The position numbers and the translations under genes were made by a program. A DNA stretch of 30,503 bases from Phoenicibacter sp963588595. GTDB lineage: Bacteria > Actinomycetota > Coriobacteriia > Coriobacteriales > Eggerthellaceae. The notes beneath the pieces are model-generated. The model ran no database searches. It was not told the DNA's origin and worked only from the letters and a program-made list of their open reading frames with translations. Positions 1 through 8,075 of this stretch are shown here, in pieces (within the stretch, counting starts at the first letter, position 1; every line of letters begins with the position of its first letter). The stretch covers positions 1-30,503 of the forward strand of contig CAVAIA010000014.1 of assembly GCA_963588595.1 (NCBI GenBank), in the 5' to 3' direction.

Positions 1-1
1 G

Positions 2-523
2 GACACAACAATGCACGTCCCCGACTTCAGAAGCACGGAGCGGACCTTTGCTTTGATAGAACAAGTTAGCGGTCGGTGTGGGCGTGGAGACGAGGCAGGA
101 AACGTTATCGTTCAAACCTACGAGCCTGACAATTCAGCTATTCGCGCTGCTAGCACTCACGACAGAGAGTTGTTTTTAAGAGTTGAACTCCCAAAGAGAA
201 AAGTTTTGAAATTTCCGCCATACGTTAAATTCATTAACATAATCATTTGGTCAAAGGCAAAAGATTTAGCAGAAAAACAAGCAAAGGATGTCAGCAAACA
301 ATTAAAGGAGCTTCTTCAAAGTGAAAGTGAGAAGGGAGTTGAAATTAGCGATGCTATCCCTTGTCCATATGAAAAATTGCAAAAGAGTTGGCGCTTCCAT
401 GTTTTAATTAAAGCACCTCTTGAAATTGATCTTTCAAATGAGTTAGAAAACTTTTTTAGAAAATATAAATCAAAGGCTAACGTTAATATGGCAATAGACG
501 TCGATCCAACTCAAATTCTATAG
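2..523 (+). CDS. priA: Primosomal protein N' (PriA), C-terminal part, cut by window edge
   Basis: This is the C-terminal third of the PriA replication-restart helicase, which reloads the replisome at stalled forks. The frame is open to the window edge, so the first in-frame ATG at 11 is internal. The segment VPDFRSTERTFALIEQVSGRCGR matches the PriA helicase motif VI region (family form: DFRAxERTFQLLxQVxGRAGR). It is followed by the usual 'QTYEP' strand, the 'FPPY' loop and a C-terminal alpha/beta domain ending near residue 170 of the visible part. It is co-oriented with rpoD, 72 bp downstream. The rpoD -35 element appears to overlap the priA stop codon. The identification is confident; the cysteine-rich and Walker parts lie outside the window. 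Confidence 0.93.
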   Translation, partial: DTTMHVPDFRSTERTFALIEQVSGRCGRGDEAGNVIVQTYEPDNSAIRAASTHDRELFLRVELPKRKVLKFPPYVKFINIIIWSKAKDLAEKQAKDVSKQLKELLQSESEKGVEISDAIPCPYEKLQKSWRFHVLIKAPLEIDLSNELENFFRKYKSKANVNMAIDVDPTQIL

Positions 524-549
524 ACAAATCAAAAATTTTGTGGTATATT
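521..549 (+). promoter_or_regulatory. Probable rpoD promoter
   Basis: TAGACA (521-526), a 17-bp spacer and TATATT (544-549) form a good sigma-70 type promoter. TG at 541-542 makes the -10 box extended. The -35 box overlaps the priA stop codon. The start site should fall near 556, leaving a leader of about 40 nt before rpoD. Seen in sequence only; transcription is inferred. Confidence 0.6.
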
Positions 550-595
550 ATATAATTCATTTTTTGTGTAAAGTGATGGAGGCATTCAAAACCAA

Positions 596-1975
596 ATGAC
601 AAAAGACAATGAGTCAAAAAAAGTCAAGGCTACTTCAAAAACTAAAGCCGAAAAGAAAACAACTAAAAACAAAGCAACAACTAAAAAGAGTGCATCTTTA
701 AAACAAACTAAAGAAAAGAAAAAAACTTCTTCTAATAAAGAAGATAAAAAAGTTGCCTCAAAGGGCCAAGATGAAGCTCTTGATAAAAAAGAGGAACTTG
801 TTGACGTTGCAATTGTCTCTGATGACGGCGAACTTGTTGAATCAAGTGATCTTGACGATGTTGAACCAACAGAAGAAGAGATTTTCACAAGTGAAGACGA
901 AGTTGAGTCAAACGAGGATGAAGATATACTTGAAGGAATCCCTGAAGAAGAACTAAAAGCCACTCCAGAGGCTGCAAAAGCACTGAAGAGCGCAACTCCA
1001 AGAGCGAAGGTCGGCACTCACAGGAGAAATGTTGACATATCGAGAACTCTTCTCACCGGCGATCCAATTAGGATGTATCTTAAAGAAATTGGCAAAGTTG
1101 ACCTTTTAACCAAAGAAGAAGAGGTTGACCTTGCAATGAAGATAGAGGCAGGCTTAGAAGCAACTGCAAAACTTGAAGAAGCTGAAAAGAATGGAGAGGA
1201 ACTTTCCAGGCGCGATAAAAGAAGACTTACGCGAATTGAAAACGTTGGGCTTGAGGCAAGATCTTCGCTCATGGAAGCAAACTTGCGCTTAGTTGTTGCA
1301 AACGCAAAAAGATATATTGGACGCGGGCTTTCTTTGCTTGACCTTATCCAAGAAGGAAACCTCGGTCTAATTCGTGCTGTTGAGAAGTTTGAATATAGGA
1401 GAGGTTATAAGTTCTCAACTTATGCAACGTGGTGGATCCGTCAAGCTATAACGCGTGCTATAGCAGATCAAGCGCGAACGATCCGCATTCCAGTCCATAT
1501 GGTGGAAACAATAAATAAATTAGTGAGAACCCAACGAGCCTTGCAACAAAGGTTAGGCAGAGACCCGAGCGCCGAAGAAATTGCAGAAGAGATGGATATC
1601 ACTCCTGAGCGCGTGCAAGAAATCCAAAAAATTGCTCAAGATCCTGTTAGCCTTGAAACGCCAATTGGAGAAGAGGAAGACTCACAGCTTGGAGACTTTA
1701 TCGAAGACGAGCGTGCAGTCGACCCTGCTGAAGCGGCGAGATTTGCTATGATGCAAGAACAAATTAGAGAAGTTTTAGGAACTCTTGGTGAGCGTGAGAG
1801 AAAAGTTATCCTCCTTCGCTTCGGATTAGAAGATGGTCATCCTCGAACTTTAGAGGAAGTGGGACGTGAGTTTAGGGTGACAAGAGAGAGAATCAGACAA
1901 ATAGAGAGTAAGACTTTGTCAAAACTTCGCCATCCTTCAAGATGTGGAGTTCTAAGAAATTATTTGCAAAAATAG
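596..1975 (+). CDS. rpoD: Primary RNA polymerase sigma factor (RpoD/SigA)
   Basis: This is the housekeeping sigma-70 factor, 459 aa. Residues 1-60 are strongly Lys/Thr-rich and 60-130 strongly acidic, a low-complexity N-terminus of the kind seen in actinobacterial SigA proteins. The conserved core starts at about residue 155 with DPIRMYLKEIG (region 1.2). Region 2 follows, with DLIQEGNLGLIRAVEKF near 249 and the -10-recognition/melting block GYKFSTYATWWIRQAI near 272. Region 3 (HMVETINK) comes next, and region 4 ends with the -35-binding helix-turn-helix TLEEVGREFRVTRERIRQIE near 417-440. The start at 596 is supported by a GATGGAGG Shine-Dalgarno at 575-582. It has its own promoter and is followed by tRNA-Asn. 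The N-terminal tail is the only unusual part. Confidence 0.98.
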   Translation: MTKDNESKKVKATSKTKAEKKTTKNKATTKKSASLKQTKEKKKTSSNKEDKKVASKGQDEALDKKEELVDVAIVSDDGELVESSDLDDVEPTEEEIFTSEDEVESNEDEDILEGIPEEELKATPEAAKALKSATPRAKVGTHRRNVDISRTLLTGDPIRMYLKEIGKVDLLTKEEEVDLAMKIEAGLEATAKLEEAEKNGEELSRRDKRRLTRIENVGLEARSSLMEANLRLVVANAKRYIGRGLSLLDLIQEGNLGLIRAVEKFEYRRGYKFSTYATWWIRQAITRAIADQARTIRIPVHMVETINKLVRTQRALQQRLGRDPSAEEIAEEMDITPERVQEIQKIAQDPVSLETPIGEEEDSQLGDFIEDERAVDPAEAARFAMMQEQIREVLGTLGERERKVILLRFGLEDGHPRTLEEVGREFRVTRERIRQIESKTLSKLRHPSRCGVLRNYLQK

Positions 1976-1999
1976 ACTTTTCTTATCTCTTTATTTGTG

Positions 2000-2005
2000 T
2001 ATAAT
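2000..2005 (+). promoter_or_regulatory. -10 box upstream of tRNA-Asn
   Basis: A perfect TATAAT lies 39 bp before the tRNA gene. No convincing -35 is present at 16-18 bp spacing. It may be the only promoter for both the tRNA and the riboswitch-controlled genes behind it, because no promoter is visible in the 22-nt gap between them. Confidence 0.4.
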
Positions 2006-2044
2006 ATTTACTCGCACGTCGATTAACGTGTTGTTATTAGAAAT

Positions 2045-2119
<75 letters not shown>

Positions 2120-2141
2120 TTTATTACTTTTACTAAATTCA

Positions 2142-2231
2142 ATTTAGGGGAGCTCTTAAATAAGAGGGCTGAGAGTGCAGATTATGCAGACCCTTTAAAA
2201 CCTGATCTGGGTAATGCCAGCGGAGGGAAAT
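2142..2231 (+). promoter_or_regulatory. TPP (THI-box) riboswitch
   Basis: All hallmarks of a thiamine pyrophosphate aptamer are in order: GGGGAG (2147-2152), a CTCTT-AAAT-AAGAG P2-side hairpin, GGCTGAGA (2167-2174), GACCCTT, and the invariant block CCTGATCTGGGTAATGCCAG (2201-2220), followed by CGGAGGGAAA. The downstream ATG is at 2230, so GGAGGG at the 3' side of the aptamer must also serve as the ribosome binding site. ATTT (2142-2145) can pair with AAAT (2228-2231) as helix P1, burying the start codon when TPP is bound. There is no separate expression platform or terminator, so translational control is inferred. Confidence 0.95.
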
Positions 2232-2985
2232 GAGAGAAAAGTTTAAAAATAACTTCCCATCAATAATATTATTTTTTCTTTTAATTGCCATTTGGCAAAT
2301 ATCTTGCGACATTGGAGTTGTTTCTTCCTATCTCCTGCCTTCTCCTCTATCTATAATCTCTTCTCTCATTTCAAAATTTGACTCACTTTCAATAGCGACC
2401 GGAATCACGATTTGCGAATCAATAGTTGGTCTTCTCATTGGAGTAGTTCTTGGTTTTTTTCTAGCATGCGCTCTAGATTTATCGAACCTTTTAAAAAATG
2501 CTCTATACCCATATTTAAGCATCTCACAAGCAATTCCCATTATTGCAATCGCCCCTTTGATAGTTCTCGCTCTAGGTTTTGGGCAACTCCCAAAAATAGT
2601 GCTTGTCTCGTTGATGACTTTCTTCCCAATAGCTATCGCATGTCTTGGTGGATTCGCAAACACAAATCCAGGGCTCATTGAAATGTCAAAATCATTTGGG
2701 GCAAGCAAATTGAGAACTTTATTTTTTGTTAAAGTTCCTAACACTCTAACTATTTTTTTCGATTCTTTAAAAATTAGCGTCACTTATGCTTTTTCTTCTG
2801 CCGTAATAGCGGAATGGTTGGGAGGAGATGTTGGACTTGGAGTCATTATGACAAGAGCAAGGAAAAGCTTTGATTACCAAACACTTTTTGCATGCGTCAT
2901 TATCATAATTTTCATAACTATCATCTTCGTTGCGCTAGTTAAATGTCTTGAGAAAAAAACAACAAGATGGAAAGCCGAGGTTTGA
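2230..2985 (+). CDS. Thiamine-precursor ABC transporter permease (ThiX-like)
   Basis: This is a membrane permease of the SsuC/TauC/ThiX binding-protein-dependent transport family, 251 aa, which is usual for the family. It has about six hydrophobic helices. The EAA-type loop MSKSFGASKLRTLFFVKVP sits around residues 152-171, where the ATPase subunit docks. The ATG at 2230 sits directly on the riboswitch, whose GGAGGG supplies the Shine-Dalgarno. The THI-box and the following NMT1/THI5-type lipoprotein point to uptake of a pyrimidine precursor of thiamine (HMP or a degradation product), rather than sulfonates. The stop codon TGA is at 2983-2985, one base before the next gene. No ATPase gene is linked. 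Confidence 0.87.
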   Translation: MREKFKNNFPSIILFFLLIAIWQISCDIGVVSSYLLPSPLSIISSLISKFDSLSIATGITICESIVGLLIGVVLGFFLACALDLSNLLKNALYPYLSISQAIPIIAIAPLIVLALGFGQLPKIVLVSLMTFFPIAIACLGGFANTNPGLIEMSKSFGASKLRTLFFVKVPNTLTIFFDSLKISVTYAFSSAVIAEWLGGDVGLGVIMTRARKSFDYQTLFACVIIIIFITIIFVALVKCLEKKTTRWKAEV

Positions 2986-2986
2986 G

Positions 2987-4051
2987 ATGCATATGTCTTC
3001 ATTGAAAAAAAGTAAACACTTCCAGCATGAACTCAAAAACAAGCTAATTGCTGTCATTTTAATGCCCCTCTTAGCGATCAGCCTGTTTTCAATTAGTGGA
3101 TGCTCAAAAAAAAGCGATGAGCAAACAAAAGAATTAAAAAAAATAACTTTTGTTCTCGACTACACACCAAACACGAATCACCTTGGCTTATATGTTGCCA
3201 AAAACAAAGGATATTTTGAGGAAGCTGGTTTCGAAGTTGAAATTCAACAACCCCCAGATAGCGGCGCGGACGCCCTCGTTGCAAGTGGAAAGGCACAATT
3301 CGGAATATCTTTTCAAGATTGGATGGCCAACTATTTAGGAAGCGACTCCCCTCTTCCTGTTACAGCGATAGCAGCAATCACCCAACACAACACAAGTTCA
3401 ATATTGAGCAAGGGCGACAGCGGCATCAAAACCCCAAAAGATATCAGTAGGAAAACTTATGGATCAATGGGGGTTGATAGCGAATTGTCAATTCTAAAGT
3501 CGCTCGTCAATGAAGATGGAGGCAACTTTGATAGTGTAAATATCGTCGAGAATAATGCTGTTGACGAAATTCAAGGTCTCAACTCAGGACTTTTCGATTG
3601 CGTTTGGTCATACGACGCATGGGGAGTTTTGATGTGCAAACTAAATGGAATGGAAGTTAACACTATTTCAATTGCATCATTAAATGAAACTTTTGATTAC
3701 TACACCCCCGTTATAATAGCGAACAACGATTATATAAATAGCAATCCAGACGAAACAAAATCTTTTCTCTCAGCAATAAAAAAAGGCTATGAATTTGCAT
3801 GCAAAAACCCTGAGGAAGCTGCTCAAATCCTTTTATCCGAAGATAAAACTTTAGATGAAAACTTAGTTAAAGCATCAAGCGTTGAGATTGCGAAATCTTT
3901 CATTAATGACACAAATTTCGAGGAAGGCGCAAGTGATTGGGGCAAATTCGACGAAAATAGGTGGGACAAATTCTATGTTTGGATGAACGAACAAAACTTA
4001 ACTAAAAAACCGCTCGATCCAACCTCAGGGTTCACTAACGCTTATCTATAA
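2987..4051 (+). CDS. Thiamine-precursor binding lipoprotein (ThiY-like, NMT1/THI5 family)
   Basis: This is the extracellular substrate-binding lipoprotein of the transporter encoded just upstream. The open frame extends back to 2948, but the start at 2987 is preferred: it follows the permease stop by one base and has a GAGG site 6 nt before it. The N-terminus is basic, then hydrophobic (LIAVILMPLLAISLFSI), and ends in the lipobox ISGC near residue 40, so it is lipidated. The mature part opens with ITFVLDYTPNTNHLGLYVAKNKGYF, the signature of the NMT1/THI5-like fold. A GKAQFGISFQD strand and a loop with WSYDAWG follow. The family binds HMP or related pyrimidines; the exact ligand cannot be read from sequence. 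It shares the THI-box regulation of the permease. Confidence 0.88.
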   Translation: MHMSSLKKSKHFQHELKNKLIAVILMPLLAISLFSISGCSKKSDEQTKELKKITFVLDYTPNTNHLGLYVAKNKGYFEEAGFEVEIQQPPDSGADALVASGKAQFGISFQDWMANYLGSDSPLPVTAIAAITQHNTSSILSKGDSGIKTPKDISRKTYGSMGVDSELSILKSLVNEDGGNFDSVNIVENNAVDEIQGLNSGLFDCVWSYDAWGVLMCKLNGMEVNTISIASLNETFDYYTPVIIANNDYINSNPDETKSFLSAIKKGYEFACKNPEEAAQILLSEDKTLDENLVKASSVEIAKSFINDTNFEEGASDWGKFDENRWDKFYVWMNEQNLTKKPLDPTSGFTNAYL

Positions 4052-4093
4052 GCTCGCAATAAAGATTTTGACAGATCACTTCCATTACATAAA

Positions 4094-4366
4094 TTAGGGA
4101 ACAATTCTTTGATTTTTCCTTAAATAGTCGCCAAGGAATTGGTAGTAACTCTCCAAAAAGTTTTCCTCGCTTGGACATATAGCAAATGGGCGCGTTATAG
4201 CGCATTCGTTTGCGTAGGCTCCATCTTGTTCCTCAACAAGCGGAAGGAGCACCTTTTGCGACTCTTCTTGCTCTTCTTCATTTCCATCTCCAAACCTATG
4301 CAAACAATTAAAGCAAGTGTCCATGTCATCAAAAACATTATTTTTACATATTGGGCAAACTTTCAT
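4094..4366 (-). CDS. Small zinc-ribbon protein at the end of the tad operon
   Basis: This 90-aa protein of unknown function starts MKVCPICKNN and carries CPIC followed by CFNC about 15 residues later, a CxxC-CxxC zinc ribbon. A Glu-rich linker and a C-terminal helix follow (NFLESYYQFLGDYLR). The open frame begins 21 bp earlier, but the ATG at 4366 is chosen because AAGGAGA lies 8 nt upstream of it. It is the last gene of the minus-strand tad run, 52 bp after the DUF192-like gene, and ends convergently 42 bp from the thiY-like gene. No homologue with known function is recognised. Adaptor or regulatory roles are possible. Confidence 0.7.
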   Translation of the reverse strand: MKVCPICKNNVFDDMDTCFNCLHRFGDGNEEEQEESQKVLLPLVEEQDGAYANECAITRPFAICPSEENFLESYYQFLGDYLRKNQRIVP

Positions 4367-4418
4367 AAATAACATCTCCTTTTTCATCTCTAAACAAAAT
4401 AACTTATCTAACCTTAAC

Positions 4419-4847
4419 TTAAGCCTTTAAACATAAAGGTCCAATCACAACTCTATCCCCTTCAAACATCCACCTCCTCTCGCTACTAAAACGTTCAGCA
4501 ACAAACGATGCACGTTTGTTGCTTAAAAGATTATTAGGAGCAACATTGTTGTCCACTTCCAAAACAAGCCCGCTTGATGTTATGAACGCTATGTCGATTT
4601 CATCCTTCATCCCAAATGTGTGCACCGAATTGCAAGGAACCAATAGTCGAGTCATCTCGTCTCTTGGCTGACCCAAAAGCCCACAAAGACGCTCGGTGAA
4701 CTTATTTAAATAAAGTGCTGTTTCAACAGAGCCATTGATCCTCATCTCAACAATTGAATTGCCTTTTTTAGAGCTTCTATGAACACTCGCACAATATGTC
4801 ATGCAATAATTGCTAAGCGTTGCTCTCGTGTCTTCTATCGTTTCCAT
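4419..4847 (-). CDS. DUF192-like protein in the tad locus
   Basis: This 142-aa cytoplasmic protein has a central block, LLVPCNSVHTFGMKDEIDIAF, that matches the DUF192 core pattern (hsFxMxFPIDVhFL). It is followed by 'VLEVDNNVAPNN' and the terminal strand 'FEGDRVVIG'. DUF192 proteins are small beta-rich proteins of unknown molecular function and are often exported in other phyla; here no signal peptide is seen. The start at 4847 is preferred over upstream ATGs because AAAGGA sits 5 nt before it. It lies directly downstream (32 bp) of the TadG-like gene in the same direction, which suggests a role linked to the pilus, but this is inference. Confidence 0.65.
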   Translation of the reverse strand: METIEDTRATLSNYCMTYCASVHRSSKKGNSIVEMRINGSVETALYLNKFTERLCGLLGQPRDEMTRLLVPCNSVHTFGMKDEIDIAFITSSGLVLEVDNNVAPNNLLSNKRASFVAERFSSERRWMFEGDRVVIGPLCLKA

Positions 4848-4878
4848 AACCATCCTTTCAAAAATAATCAATAATTTT

Positions 4879-6966
4879 TCATTCCCATGACCTCAAATTT
4901 ATTGAAGAAGCGTTAGTGTTCCTAATAAAGTCGAATGCCTGCGATATCTTTTCGTCAATAATGGATTTAATCTCGTCACCAACGTCAATTTGAACATCAA
5001 TCTCACCAATAATTGGCAATTCAACATCTGCAATAACAAATCTTGAATCCTTAAAAATGCTATCTACAGCATCAAGCGACAAATCCTCTATAGAGGAGAA
5101 TAAATTGGTCGACCCGCTCGATAACTTGTTAACACTTTCTTGAACTTTTTTGTAGGCGGTAGAAAATTTTCCATCATCGTTTTTAACAACATTTGAAGTG
5201 TTGGTGATAACCGGTTTATATGAACTCAAGTCAGAGGGAGAAAGCCCAAAAGAATCCAATGTCTTAGTGAATAATTCTTTTGTATACTTCCCAATTTTGT
5301 TCTTGGTTGATCCTTTAGTGGATTGTGATGCTCTATCAAAAATTGACGAATAAGACTTTTTCTTACCTGAAAATTTTTCAAGGACACCCCTCCACACTTG
5401 CGACTCAACACCAGAAGTTGACGTCAAACTTAACAATCTCTCAACTACCAAATTAAAACCACTCTCATTTTTGTCAAGCTCGAGCTTAGAACCGCTTACC
5501 GCAGCGCTTTTCCCCAACTTCAAATTTGAATTTATAAAACTGTTATTGATCATCGTTTCATCTTCATTGTTCTCAGCAATAAGAATTGAAATTGCTCCAT
5601 CTCTTCCTGGAGGTTGAGGCGAAATTCTTGCCCTTTTAGCTGCATTAAGCAAATCTATGAGTGAGTTGTTTACTTCATCAACAGCTTCTTTTGTTTTTTG
5701 ATAAATCTCATCGTATTTTTTTTGAATTTCGTCATGTCTTTTCTTAAGTTCCTTAATCGCTTGAAAATAATGCTCAAATCCAGACGTCGTATTCGTTGTT
5801 GCACTCCCTATATTCCCAACATTATTTGAGCTAAATTTACAACTTTGACATTCTTCTAGACCCTCCTCGTCATACTCGGCGCACGAACCAAATCCAACCA
5901 TTCCTTTTGCGCACGGAAGCTCTGCGTTTGAGTGCATAACTTGTTTGTTGCCCTCATAAGTTATTGGATATATAGCCTCTCCATATCTTTCCGACTCTCT
6001 AAAACCTGCTGCATTATGATATATTTCTGGCCATTCAAATAAATCATCGTCTCCCTTCCCTTTTAAATAACATTCATTTATCTTGCTTAAAATCCATGAA
6101 TAATAATCTCTCCTTAAATAGCTTCTCGACCTCTCACGAACATCGGCAAAAGAAGTTGTGTCCTCGTCATTGATCCGGCATTGAAAATAGGCCTTAGATC
6201 TCAAGAAAGAAACATCAAAATCCCAAGCGTCAGCTGACTCATAAAAAGGATTGTCTAAGTCTTCTATTGAAGATAAATTTGATGCACGCTCATACAAACA
6301 ATAACCAGGATTAGCACCGCAATCATAGAAATAGGCTTGAGAGTCAACCTCACTTAATTCATCTTCTAATTTTTTTAGTTCATCAGCCATCTCACTGGCT
6401 CTACTCGCCTTATCATTTGCGCCATCACCCGCCGCGTCAAGTGCTTTAGTGTCAACAGATAGCTCGACTCCATCTTGAGGAACTAAAATGGCAATCGCAT
6501 TGACGTCTGTGCCACTACTCTCATTTTTCTCGCCCATGATATAAGCCTTAGAAGCTGAAATTGCAGGAAGCGCCTTTTGATATAAGTTAAGAGACTTCTT
6601 TGCTTGAGTTGCAAATTTCGTTCTAGCATCTCCGACCTTGACAGCATTTGAGGAAAGCTCGGCAGCAAGAGCGGCATTGCCCGCACAAGCAGCAATAACG
6701 CAAGATGCATAAAGTGCAACCTCTGTTGTGTTCATAGCCAAAATTGCTGTGTCGGCACTATTCGCTATTGTGTAAAATTTTGCCACTTCACCTTCCGCTG
6801 CTAGCGACGAGGCGTCCGCGCTTTCCTGCGCAGACGCACTCTTTGAATCAATTTGATAGAGTTTAACTCCTGTAAAGATAAGAGCAATTGAGACAAATAT
6901 GCAAATGGCGCTAGCAAAAGAAGCGCTTGCATCCTTCGACTTAAGTTTTAGAAAAGCACCTCTCAT
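4879..6966 (-). CDS. Large TadG-like pilus-associated protein
   Basis: This 695-aa membrane-anchored protein has a short basic N-terminus and one hydrophobic helix (about residues 15-35, SFASAICIFVSIALIFTGVK), followed by an Ala/Ser-rich helical stretch (ESADASSLAAEGEVAKFYTIANS), the usual layout of TadG-type proteins. The long exported part contains Cys clusters (YDCGANPGYC near 225, CQSC near 370), so disulfides are likely. A coiled-coil segment (KELKKRHDEIQKKYDEIYQK) lies near 400, and a Ser/Thr-rich C-terminal half follows. The pilin-type Glu of the TadE class is absent from its N-terminus. Its ATG overlaps the preceding TadE-like stop (ATGA), so the genes are translationally coupled. It is much longer than most TadE/F proteins. 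The function is inferred from context: minor or tip pilus component or surface anchor. Confidence 0.7.
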   Translation of the reverse strand: MRGAFLKLKSKDASASFASAICIFVSIALIFTGVKLYQIDSKSASAQESADASSLAAEGEVAKFYTIANSADTAILAMNTTEVALYASCVIAACAGNAALAAELSSNAVKVGDARTKFATQAKKSLNLYQKALPAISASKAYIMGEKNESSGTDVNAIAILVPQDGVELSVDTKALDAAGDGANDKASRASEMADELKKLEDELSEVDSQAYFYDCGANPGYCLYERASNLSSIEDLDNPFYESADAWDFDVSFLRSKAYFQCRINDEDTTSFADVRERSRSYLRRDYYSWILSKINECYLKGKGDDDLFEWPEIYHNAAGFRESERYGEAIYPITYEGNKQVMHSNAELPCAKGMVGFGSCAEYDEEGLEECQSCKFSSNNVGNIGSATTNTTSGFEHYFQAIKELKKRHDEIQKKYDEIYQKTKEAVDEVNNSLIDLLNAAKRARISPQPPGRDGAISILIAENNEDETMINNSFINSNLKLGKSAAVSGSKLELDKNESGFNLVVERLLSLTSTSGVESQVWRGVLEKFSGKKKSYSSIFDRASQSTKGSTKNKIGKYTKELFTKTLDSFGLSPSDLSSYKPVITNTSNVVKNDDGKFSTAYKKVQESVNKLSSGSTNLFSSIEDLSLDAVDSIFKDSRFVIADVELPIIGEIDVQIDVGDEIKSIIDEKISQAFDFIRNTNASSINLRSWE

Positions 6967-7403
6967 AGAATGTCACCTGACCTATGAGGATCTGTTGACA
7001 ATTCAATTGAATGTTTAAGCTCGAAAAGTTTAATTCCAAACACTTCGTTTTTTAGTCCCATGCCAAAAAGGGTGGGGAGCCAAAATAGCGAGCATTCATA
7101 AGTCGTGATTCCGCCTTCTTCTTTATTTAAATCAACAACAATCTTTTCGTTGTTTGCCGAAAATGATAAGTCAAGCTCATCTTGCAAAGATATAACGAGA
7201 TCTCTAGAAGAACTAGAAAGCGCGGGAGTAGAAGTTTGCGTTCTTATAGCATTTCTTGAAACTCGGTCAAAGCGTGCGCATTCACCAGCAAATGACAGCG
7301 CATTAACTAAAACCACAGCTATTACGATCAAAATAGGGAAAACTATGGCTAGCTCAACTGTCATTTGCCCTTTTCTATTATTTTTAAACGTCGATAATTT
7401 CAT
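6963..7403 (-). CDS. TadE-like pseudopilin (second)
   Basis: This 146-aa minor pilin-like protein has a basic leader (MKLSTFKNNRKG) followed by QMTVELAIVFPILIVIAVVL. That is a class III prepilin-like site (cleavage after G, Glu at +5) joined to one transmembrane helix. The rest is a short exported domain. TadE/F proteins are minor pilins needed for Flp pilus assembly. The ATG directly abuts the stop of the upstream TadE-like gene (TAAATG arrangement), and its own stop overlaps the next start (ATGA), so it is part of one translationally coupled run. Confidence 0.82.
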   Translation of the reverse strand: MKLSTFKNNRKGQMTVELAIVFPILIVIAVVLVNALSFAGECARFDRVSRNAIRTQTSTPALSSSSRDLVISLQDELDLSFSANNEKIVVDLNKEEGGITTYECSLFWLPTLFGMGLKNEVFGIKLFELKHSIELSTDPHRSGDIL

Positions 7404-7871
7404 TTAACTCACCCAACTCGGTTGCACGCTCATCTCCCCACTAGCGCAAATCGTGAGTTCTCCATCTTCGGTGGCCCCCATTAAGTCCAACGCGCCTCCA
7501 ATCAAAGGCAAGGGTTTGATGGAATTCTTTATCGACACACTTGAAGTCTTTTCGCTCTCGCCTCCATTAAACTCAATTTCATAAGAACAAGAAGCATTAT
7601 GTATATGGAAAATGTCAGCTTGAGGTATTGCTGAGAGTCTCCTTCTGATAAAGTCATCTACATTCTTCGAATCTATTCCACTGTTCGTTGCTATCAACCT
7701 GCAACCTTCTGAAGCTGCCGACTTCATTACGATAAAGTCATACAAAATAATTGACGGTTGGAGTAGCAATAAAATCAAGATCAAAAAGATCGGAATCATA
7801 AATGCAGCTTCAACAGTGCTTTGAGCTCTTCCTTCTTTTATTTTCTTGGAATTGTTAATAAGCGAAGACAT
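7404..7871 (-). CDS. TadE-like pseudopilin (first)
   Basis: This 155-aa minor pilin-like protein carries GRAQSTVEAAFMIPIFLILIL near residue 12-32, a TadE-type prepilin site (Glu at +5 after A) and membrane helix. An exported domain with one Cys pair (SEGCRL, ASCSYEIEF) follows. The open frame extends to 7973, but the ATG at 7871 is preferred because GGAGG lies 8 nt upstream and the longer form would overlap most of the small pilin-like gene. It overlaps that gene by 17 bp, again implying coupling. Confidence 0.8.
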   Translation of the reverse strand: MSSLINNSKKIKEGRAQSTVEAAFMIPIFLILILLLLQPSIILYDFIVMKSAASEGCRLIATNSGIDSKNVDDFIRRRLSAIPQADIFHIHNASCSYEIEFNGGESEKTSSVSIKNSIKPLPLIGGALDLMGATEDGELTICASGEMSVQPSWVS

Positions 7872-8043
7872 CAATAAGTCCTCCAAAAGAGTTCTCAATA
7901 TTGTGAGATGCTGAAGCGATCGCGTGATCGACAAAAGTTCCATCTTTAAGCCTATTGGCAATCGAGCCCACACCTAAAGCAATTATCAAAATCACAATAG
8001 CAACTATTGCAAACTCAACGCTGGATTGAGCTTTCGAACTCAT
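7855..8043 (-). CDS. Small pilin-like protein (62 aa)
   Basis: This short protein, MSSKAQSSVEFAIVAIVILI..., has the same AQ(S/G)(S/T)xE prepilin-like motif and single hydrophobic helix as the flp and tadE products around it. A 30-residue polar tail follows. It lies 32 bp downstream of flp and overlaps the next tadE-like gene by 17 bp. No strong Shine-Dalgarno is seen (GGGAG is about 17 nt away), so it may depend on coupling to flp translation. It could be a second Flp subunit or a minor pilin. Its presence in the operon and motif make it a real gene, but its role is inferred. Confidence 0.65.
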   Translation of the reverse strand: MSSKAQSSVEFAIVAIVILIIALGVGSIANRLKDGTFVDHAIASASHNIENSFGGLIDVFAY

Positions 8044-8075
8044 TATTTTAGAGCTTAAAGCTCCCAATGTGCGCT

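Noticed and set aside
586..1017. Long Ser-rich minus-strand frame opposite rpoD
   Set aside because: It is the mirror of the Lys/Glu-rich rpoD N-terminus; low complexity and no ribosome site or promoter.
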